This document shows positions 57,238-64,000 of a stretch of 64,000 nt of DNA, piece by piece (within the stretch, counting starts at the first letter, position 1; each line of letters opens with the position of its first letter). The position numbers and the translations under genes are program-made. Location of the stretch: the NCBI GenBank assembly GCA_963922205.1, contig CAWUHX010000006.1, positions 2,525,139 to 2,589,138 on the forward strand, given 5' to 3'. This DNA comes from Romanomermis culicivorax (Eukaryota; Nematoda; Enoplea; Mermithida; Mermithidae). The notes under the pieces were generated by a model. The model ran no database searches. It had not been told where the DNA came from and was given only the letters and a program-made list of their open reading frames with translations.

Positions 57238-58219
57238 GTAAATTTGGCATTCCATTGAGTGTTAGTCTAATAATACTAATAATAGATCAATATTTGATTT
57301 AAGGCTGAAAATATATATGTATGGATTGATTGATTCCAAATGTCGATAAGTGTTTTCGAAATATATATGTACTCCTGTTTTAAACGCTCAATATTAAAAA
57401 TTCGAATTAATTCAGAAAGGTTAAGATGGAAAACAGATTTTCTTGGCACTTTCATCTTCTTATTTTTTCTACAATCGAAATCAGAATATTGTCTGATAGA
57501 TTTTGTTTTCCATCATTTCGATCTGCAAACATTTTATAAAAAACACACTATAATATTTCAGTTGAGCTTATCACTCTTAAGAAAGTTAACTTAGCTGTCA
57601 ATCGATAGATCTTTGTGAGTTCCATGGAAATGTCAATTTTAAGAGGATTCCTCTGTGTTTTTGGTCTAATGATTCTAATGCGATATCAACTTTTTTCTCA
57701 TCGTTTATAAATTACTTGTTCTCAGGCACGAAAACTTTCGGATCTTGCAATAGGTTGATATTGAATTTATTGAACATCGAAGATCAACTTTCGCACGACT
57801 TGGCCTCGGAAGCCGGTCAATCTTTGGCCATTATCAATTTATTGAGATCGTTCAATCCGACTTTGATAAAGAAAAACGCCGTGATTTTGCCCGACGATTT
57901 GTTCGGAAAATTTAGCGGCTCGTCGAAAAGAACAATTTTGAGAACTAAATTCAAAAATAACGAACAATTAACGCAAATTTGTCGATTTTTGGCGTCGAAA
58001 GCCGAAGAAAAATTGAACCGTGTAAGGTCGAATATTAACGAAAATAGACGACACCTGAAAAAAGAATTGTATTCGGTGTTGATTTTCACGACGATTATCG
58101 ATTATTATTTAGCTTTATTAAAAAAATCAGATTATAACTTATATGATAGACGACTACAATTGAAAAACCATTATTTACCGTGGAGCTTATGGTGGAACAA
58201 GATTAAAAGAAAGGTTTAA
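56778..58219 (+). CDS. NDUFAF6: NADH dehydrogenase (complex I) assembly factor 6
   Basis: Two exons, 56778-57237 and 57726-58219, total 954 nt, 317 aa; the human protein is of similar length. The N-terminus (MQLFSRLSNQSTRFFSSKS) is basic and hydroxylated, as in mitochondrial targeting sequences. Family features follow: YCVDLVKKSDNESYLCCLLL, then RIRHQAFIIKALNCEL, then LEFWSKIVENAF and HHPVADCLYWMI. After the junction come LSHDLASEAGQSLAIINLLR and NAVILPDDLF, the positions of the squalene/phytoene synthase fold. The C-terminus HYLPWSLWWNKIKRK matches the conserved end. NDUFAF6 is a non-catalytic member of that fold needed for early complex I assembly (ND1 module). Donor CAAG|GTAAAT and acceptor TTCTCAG rejoin a Gly codon. 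Possible operon with EMC5. Confidence 0.93.
57726..58219 (+). CDS. NDUFAF6: NDUFAF6 exon 2
   Basis: Begins after CTTGTTCTCAG and reads TKTFGSCNRLILNLLNIEDQ to the stop at 58219. The intron is 488 bp. Confidence 0.92.
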
Positions 58220-59090
58220 TGGTCGGTATTATTGTTGCGTGCAAATGATCAAATTCTTTTTTTAAATTGAATTTGAGGCTCATGTTACAGGATTCTAAGT
58301 GTATTTATTCTAAAGTCTTAGAGAAATACAAGATTATGACGGTACAAATGATTCTCATAGTCTGTATCTAAATAGCGAATAGTTCATTCTATAGTCATGA
58401 AGACCATCTACATATTTTTGTACGAAGCTCGTACTAAATTGCTGCTTACGAAAATTGCCCATTTGCTTTGGAATGTTAGGCACAGCAAAAAGTAGGTTCA
58501 ATTCGACACGCAATTTTCACGTAGTGAGAAGCACTATACTAACTAGAAAACGCTGAATCTTTTCGTAACAATGTGGAGACTACCACAAACTTATCACCCT
58601 AGTCGTGGATTGCGGTATGTCCATCACTGGGTGGTACTCGAAAAACTTTTTTTAGTTGTCTGTTTGAGCTTTTTCAATTGATTAGAGTAGTAAGCTTACT
58701 ATATCCCATTCAATCTAAAGTGATGAACGTTGTGAAAACCAAAAAAGTAGATTTAATTTGATACGTAAATTTCAGTGGAAAATTTCTTCATGAGAATGAA
58801 TAGGCCAAAATCATTGGAAAAACATCATGCCTATTTAATGTCGATTTGGAGAAAACTGCACTGATACCTGAGTGCTACCCAAGAAGTTTTGATCACTCAA
58901 GAAGGTCATTGAGAGAATTTTTTGACTAATTTTGTTAACCGTTTTATTTATCATTTTATTTATTCCGGTAATAAGCTGTCTGTTTTTTTCCATATTGAAC
59001 TTACTTTCATGGAATTACTGCATCGATCATTTCAAAATGATGGAGTATAGTGTTTTCGTGTTGAATTTGACCTTCATGGTTTCTTTACGT
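58220..59090. other. AT-rich sequence 3' of NDUFAF6, no gene seen
   Basis: It includes two loosely similar stretches (58585-58670 and 58855-58925: GGTGGTACTCGAAAAACTTT / GAGTGCTACCCAAGAAGTTT). No coding sequence is supported. Confidence 0.35.
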
Positions 59091-59094
59091 GACA

Positions 59095-60010
59095 TCAGGG
59101 GGAGGGTTCCACCACTATTCAGCGAAACTCAAAATAGTGAGACTCAATACCGAAATTCTCAAAAGGGCGATTCGCATTTCAGCGAAGTCTCAAAACAGTG
59201 ATCCTCTATACCGCGAAGCTTCAGAACAGGTTCATCTTTAGGATTGAAAAATGGAGATTGGGCGGGGTAGACGTTTTGAGGCATGGTCTATTTCGTACTC
59301 CATTTCGATGATGTTTGGCACGAATCGTCAGATCTCTGAAATTATGGCTCCATAGCATGAAATTACATGACATCACAGCTTTTTATTCTGGTTTGTTTAT
59401 TATTAACATATTTGCATGCATGTTATTTATTTCTTTTTCCTTCATTGACTTATTCCCTTTTACATTCTTGTTTTGAGCCGCTTTTCGTTTAATTTTTTTC
59501 TAGTTGTGTACTCTATTTTTCACGTTTACCTACTTTTTATTACACTATTTTACTTTTCATTTCTTTATTGTTTTTTGCTCTGCCTTTACTGCTTAATTAT
59601 CCTATTTAATTTGCTTATTTCATTTTGTAATTCAATTTTTTGGCAAATTAGCTCGTTACAAAAAAATTTTAATTGGGAATCCTCATGATAATTTTTCGTT
59701 TTTGTTTTTTTCAAACGTTTTGCAAAAATGTTTCTTTTGGGATTTTGGAATAGTCTGTTTGCGGCATACCTACCGCAACTGCAGCACAGACGCATGTGAC
59801 TTAGATAGCCATAATGCAACTAAAAATCTCAACTAGATGCGCTCTTTTGAGAATCGCGTTATTGAGATTTTGCTGTTTTGAGAATCACTAATTTGCAACT
59901 TCGCTGTTTTGAGAATCACTGTTTCGAGTCTCGCTATTTTGAGTTTCGCTGTTGGAAATTTCGCTGTATTGGGACTCGCCTCTGGGCGCGGGGTGTCAGA
60001 CGACGTTTTT
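59095..60010. mobile_element. Foldback element with GCGA..CTCAAAAYAG subrepeats
   Basis: The left arm (59105-59225) repeats TTCAGCGAAACTCAAAATAG, TTTCAGCGAAGTCTCAAAAC and GCGAAGCTTCAGAACAG. The right arm (59835-59980) repeats the inverse: GAGAATCGCGTTATTGAGAT, TTGCTGTTTTGAGAATCAC and CGCTATTTTGAGTTTCGCTG. Each arm has about five to seven ~22-bp units. The interior is T-rich and non-coding. Outer boundaries (AGGGGGAGGGTTCC / GGGCGCGGGGTGTC) are approximate. Confidence 0.7.
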
Positions 60011-60014
60011 ATGG

Positions 60015-61540
60015 GCCGGGCCCTAGATAACACAGAATCCCAGATTCTGGGAGTCATTGGAAAAGTGCAATTTTTTCCTTAAATATTCATTTTCGTTTCT
60101 AGCAAATTATATAAAATACATATTTATAAAGCTGTCACATTAACTGAATTTGGAGCCATGTCACATTAGGTGAAACTGGACAATCACATTGATGGGAAGA
60201 AACCCATGCCATATTGGTAGAAAAAATATGGCGATGTCACTGTGAGTGACATGCTGTGACCCTGTGGTTTGGCTCGTTTGGTATTTCAGTTCGGGAACCT
60301 GACCTGGCTAGTACTGGCTATAGGAAGGCCTATAGGGTACTATGGTGCTGTCCTGGGCTTCTGCTGTAGAGTGGACAATGCCTCTAGGTCAGGGGTGGCA
60401 ATCCCTGGTCCCATTCAGTTTGAATGGTGGACAAGGTCACTCGTAGACTGACCTGATGTAGGGGACCCGATTGTAAACCTAAATCCCCTTTTTAGCCCTA
60501 ATACAGGAGATACAAGGGCTCCTCTAACTGAGGGGAATCTCAAGGGAAAACCGACTTAGGAAAGGGTTCCCCAAAATACACCCTCAACAACAATAATCCC
60601 CTGAGAAGACTTACCTAGTCCTGTTCTCAACTACGACTTGGCGCGAGGGCAATGGGTCCCTGTTGGTTCATGGGTATTGGTCAATGGGAATGGGAGCGGT
60701 AAGGATCTGGTTGGTTTGGCGCAGTGGGTGAGCTCAGGAGGTCATAGGGCGATGCTCAAACGTTTCACAGCGGAAAGGCAGGGGTAACTAGGTGCTACGG
60801 GGCGACGAATGTTCTTTCTATATACAGGCCGGGCGGCGGATGCAGTGGATGCAGTGAATATTTAAATTCGGCCTGTGGATGCAAGTCAAAGGCGAATATT
60901 CGAATTTATTATAAAAGTAAGATGACAGCAGATGCGGACTAAGTATAAAGTCAGATGTGAGCTGAAAACCCAGAGAATGAGTGTAAAACTAACAAAACAG
61001 GCCCTTTTAAGAACCTCATAGGCTTACAGTATGTCCTGGGCAGAGCTAATGACGCCCAAGCTGACTTCTGCAGTGGAAATCGGTGCAGAAGATGCCTATG
61101 GTCACATAGACATTTTCCAGTTTGAACTCATTAAGCATTGGGGTGAGTTTCACTCCCATGCTAAACATATGAAAGTCTTTTAATGAGAACTTCCAACCTA
61201 GTCATTTCACATTGCGAAACCTCACTAGTTTTTACTGATAAGAGGTGCACGTGATGCTCCAATTATGTCCATGAGCCCGTAGAGCTTATCTGGAGGAAAT
61301 TCTGATTAAAGGGTCACATACTGTAGCCTATGTGTGGAACGGAAAGCAACAAAAATGACACACAAAATGCATGTAAAACAAAAATGAAGGAAACAGAATA
61401 AAAGTAAGTAACTGTCAAACAAAAAGTGGCGAAAAACATAAAGTATCAACATGATGTAAATCATGTGACGTTGGGCGAAATTGATTGGCACATGACAGAG
61501 CAAAGCTGAGATTTCTTGACCACATTTATTCAAAAATACT
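60015..61540. other. Unassigned, with a GC-richer block at 60.24-60.85 kb
   Basis: 60240-60850 is distinctly more GC-rich than the surroundings (TGACCTGGCTAGTACTGGCT, AGGAAGGCCTATAGGGTACT, GGCCGGGCGGCGGATGCAGT). It has no frame I can assign and no second copy in the window. It could be a recent insertion of a repeat with copies elsewhere. The remainder is ordinary AT-rich sequence. Confidence 0.4.
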
Positions 61541-61545
61541 ATTTT

Positions 61546-62097
61546 CTATAGTCTGTATTTTTAAATGCTTGTAACTGAAAAAAGATGAAATGAAGTACAC
61601 ATTGCTTGTTCAATTACCGCGCTTGCGCACACTATACTGTATTATGGGAAAAAACGCAATTGAAATTTGTCGAGATTGAAGGCTATTTGTTCAGAAAAAA
61701 CTTTGGAAATAAGAAGAAAATGTTTGCACATGGTTCTCATTTAATGAAAAAAATTTGGGAGTTAAGATCGTGATACAATTGGTGTGTTTTGGAAAGTTGA
61801 AACCTCAAAATCCGGCGCATTGTGCCACAGCCCTGGTCATTTGATTAGCTTTTCTGCGTAGAGCAAATATTTTTTTAACCGTGCGAATTTTTTTGGACAT
61901 TTCTCGCGCCGGATAGAAATTATTTTCCAAAGAGTTACCGAGTTTAGTCTAGTTAGAGTTTAGTCACAGTTTACCGCTGCTGGTTAATCGATTTCTAACA
62001 TACAGTCAACAACGATATTATCTCGTTACGAAATTATGCATGCGTACTTACTTTCAGCATTTTTGCATTACAAGCATTTGAAAAAAACAGACTATAG
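61546..62097. mobile_element. MITE with CTATAGTCTG ends
   Basis: The left end CTATAGTCTGTATTTTTAAA + TGCTTGTAA is mirrored by TTACAAGCATTTGAAAAAAA + CAGACTATAG. The match covers about 29 bp. The interior (552 bp total) has no frame. Similar ends or fragments occur at 28316, 30086, 43131 and 36775. Target duplication not resolved. Confidence 0.7.
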
Positions 62098-62380
62098 TAA
62101 AAAAACTGGCATTTCTCTGTTTTATTTTTCTTTTTTTCTGTGGTACAATTTATGATTTTTTTTTAATGTTCTGTGACTGTTTTAATTTTTTTGATAAAAC
62201 TCAGTTATTTGATTGGCAAACGTCGGGGAAGCCCTATATGGCCGACGATTCTATTATGATGTGGTGTTGTTTTCGTATTTGAATAACATGTTTATTAGGC
62301 CAGACAAAGCTCAGTTGAGCTGAGTAGTTTACTGTCAGCTGGATACAAAAAAAAATAGTGTCGCTCATGCCTCCGCTCGC

Positions 62381-63050
62381 CACTGATATTTTTTTCCCTC
62401 ATTTGCACGCACTATTACGTGGAAAAAAAATCTGGAATGTGGAAAAAATTTTTGAGGTCTTTCCACAAATGTGGAAGAAAAATTTGAGGTTTTTATATTG
62501 AAAAGATGCATTTTGGTTGGTGCATTTTAGGAAGTCCAAATCTGAAAATTTTCCGGCACTTTAATAAAGCTTATATCCGCGCGATACTAATCGCCTTTAA
62601 GCTCGTGATTATATTTTTTTCTTTATTCTTTTGTGAATGTATTTTTTCTAATGACGAATAAACTATTTCTTCTTCAAACTATTATTATTTATTACCGAGC
62701 TCATGCGCGGCTTTTAGCATGTCTACCTTGACTTACCATTTAATCTTTAATAATTTCCATCATCTTAAACGTATTATTTCATGTTTAATTGGCAATAAGG
62801 TAAAGTGGGGTGACTTTGATCAGGGGCGACTTTGATCAGAGCATGGCATTTGATAACTATTTGAGATCAGCAGGTCATTTTTGCTGTGTAGACAACCTCA
62901 CAGCAAATGCCAAACTCTGATCAAAGTCACCCCACTTTACCTTATATCTATATTTAATGAAGATCCGCATTTTTTCCTTCATGGATTTTTTGACAAAGCC
63001 AAGATCAACAAAAGGCATTGCGGAGCGAGATCTGTCATCATTTTGATTGG
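62381..63050. mobile_element. hAT-like element 5, partial relative of element 2 (inverted)
   Basis: It starts CACTGATATTTTTTTCCC and matches the reverse complement of 52781-52440 in order: ACGTGGAAAAAAAATCTGGA, GAGGTCTTTCCACAAATGTG, GATGCATTTTGGTTGGTGCA, TTATTACCGAGCTCATGCGC, TTTCATGTTTAATTGGCA. After a small MITE (62798-62942) it resumes with TTTAATGAAGATCCGC (= reverse of 51755-51775). About 650 bp present in element 2 is missing. The right end is unclear. Confidence 0.7.
62798..62942. mobile_element. Small MITE, ends AGGTAAAGTGGGGTGACTTT, TA duplication
   Basis: AGGTAAAGTGGGGTGACTTT-GATCA is mirrored exactly by TGATCAAAGTCACCCCACTT-TACCT. TA flanks both sides. The 145-bp interior has another inverted pair (CATTTTTGCTGTGTAG / CCTCACAGCAAATG). 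TA duplication suggests Tc1/mariner-type mobilisation. It interrupts hAT-like element 5. Confidence 0.85.
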
Positions 63051-63100
63051 TCGAAAAAATTTATTGATTTCTATAGTTGTTTTGTTTCTGGCAAATTTTC

Positions 63101-63141
63101 TGGGCTTAGGCTTAGGCTTAGGTTTACGCTTAGGCTTAGTA
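63101..63141 (+). repeat. Short TTAGGC-type stretch
   Basis: GGGCTTAGGCTTAGGCTTAG, then GTTTACGCTTAGGCTTAGTAGG: about six telomere-type hexamers with two variants. It is ~10 bp from the start of a C/G-run repeat. Much shorter than the 19.3-kb array. Confidence 0.8.
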
Positions 63142-63151
63142 GGTCTAGGCC

Positions 63152-63283
63152 ATACCTGTAAGAGGTCCGACCAGTGGGGGGGGGGGGTCGAAAAAAGTCG
63201 AAATTTTTCCCAAAAAGGCCAAAAACATACACTTTTTTGCCAATTATTTTCTAATTTTTTCCAAACTAGGGGGGGGGGGGTTG
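63152..63283 (-). mobile_element. C/G-run repeat, copy 4 (inverted), cut by another element
   Basis: It starts ACCTGTAAGAGGTCCGACCA, followed by a G-run of 12 or more, TCGAAAAAAGTCGAAATTTT and a second G-run near 63270. It stops at CAGGGGCTTTTTTTTTTGG, the apparent start of another T-run hAT-like element. Confidence 0.7.
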
Positions 63284-64000
63284 GCAGGGGCTTTTTTTTT
63301 TGGTTTGAAAACCAGGAGCCAAATGGCTCCTAGACCTAAATTTTTAGGAGCCAAATTAAAATTTTGGGAGCCAAAAATTTTTAATTGAAGAATATTGAAA
63401 AACGTGCTTGTAACACACTGTAGAACGTACTATATAATTAAATTATGTAGATATTCAATCAGTTGATACGAGTTTTAAAAAATCACTGTTCAAAATTTGA
63501 TTTCCACCCAGCGTTTTCAGTTGCAGGCATGTTTCCACACGTACAAACATCGGTCGAGAAATCTTTGTGCAAAGAAAATTTTTTATGCAAAAAAACGCGA
63601 TATTTCGTTTAATTTTGCACAAATCTTCATGCAAGATTGCACTTGAGTTCATTTCCTTCCGACTCAAAAGTATAGGGTTTTGAAATAGCAGCTTCTGTTC
63701 TCATTGTTCTGTTGTTTCCTATATCTTTCGGGCGCTATGCAACGATTTTTTCTGATTTTGACACTCTAAATGCTGGAAAATCAATTTTAGGATAATTTAT
63801 TCGATAAACATACAAGGTTCGAAAACATGTATTATATCATTTTACAAACTAAAAAATATGTTCATACTTTCATAAGTTTGACAAGCTCAAATTAAACTTG
63901 AAATTAATGAAAATCACCTCCATTATAATCATGAATTCAAACTCGGCTCCATATTTAAAATAATAGGAACAAAAATATAAAAATTGAGATTTTGATCATC
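63284..64000. mobile_element. Probable hAT-like element 6, right end beyond the window
   Basis: CAGGGGCTTTTTTTTTTGG starts a T-run end. It is followed by the palindromic word AGGAGCCAAATGGCTCCT, then GACCTAAATTTTT and AGGAGCCAAA again, the same plan as elements 1 and 2 with a different word. TTTCGGGCGC near 63727 may be a decayed internal GC palindrome. The right end and target duplication are not in view. No gene is seen to the end of the window. Confidence 0.45.

Overview
The window looks like intergenic-rich, AT-rich nuclear DNA of a nematode. The evidence is a ~960 bp array of TTAGGC, the nematode telomere hexamer; spliced genes with GT..AG introns; and two closely spaced co-directional genes with T-rich AG sites just upstream of their start codons, as expected of trans-spliced operon genes. 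Introns of 1-3 kb and a heavy transposon load are unlike Caenorhabditis. A large-genome lineage such as an enoplean is possible, but species cannot be set from this window.

Genes. (1) Minus strand, 9697 to 3483: a predicted secreted protein of unknown function in three exons (about 306 aa) with an AATAAA 25 nt after its stop. Just upstream (10303 to 9972) is the probable last exon of another unidentified minus-strand gene. (2) Plus strand, 36235-48533: a six-exon ankyrin-repeat protein, 768 aa as modelled, with a long disordered tail. Its fourth exon is open in a frame with no early ATG. (3) Plus strand, 56189-56602: EMC5/MMGT1, subunit of the ER membrane protein complex. (4) Plus strand, 56778-58219: NDUFAF6, a mitochondrial complex I assembly factor, in two exons. 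Genes 3 and 4 are 175 bp apart and may form an operon.

The rest is mainly mobile DNA. Intron 2 of the secreted gene holds a foldback element with a decayed protein remnant (4322-5679), and intron 1 holds a mariner-type MITE (7198-7955). 13.5-15.7 kb is a long inverted-repeat element. 15.7-20.5 kb and 32.2 kb carry copies of a tRNA-Thr-derived SINE. 18.56-20.34 kb is a foldback that encloses the telomere-type array and also a hAT MITE with a perfect 8-bp target duplication. 26.35-26.73 kb is a tandem repeat pair with relatives at 8.3 and 33.4 kb. PIF/Harbinger-like MITEs with TTA duplications lie at 38.1 and 48.7 kb, and a foldback element lies in the third ankyrin-gene intron... 41 kb (between exons 2 and 3). 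A GTA microsatellite fills part of another intron.

The densest part is 50.5-55.3 kb plus 62.4-63.4 kb. Four non-autonomous hAT-like elements begin CAGTG/CACTG plus a T-run; two have exact 8-bp target duplications. They carry element-specific subterminal palindromic words and internal GGCGC-loop-GCGCC palindromes, and repeatedly sit inside a second, C/G-run-rich element family. This cluster and the telomere-repeat foldback are the most unusual content. Large parts of 20.6-36.2 kb show no supportable gene.
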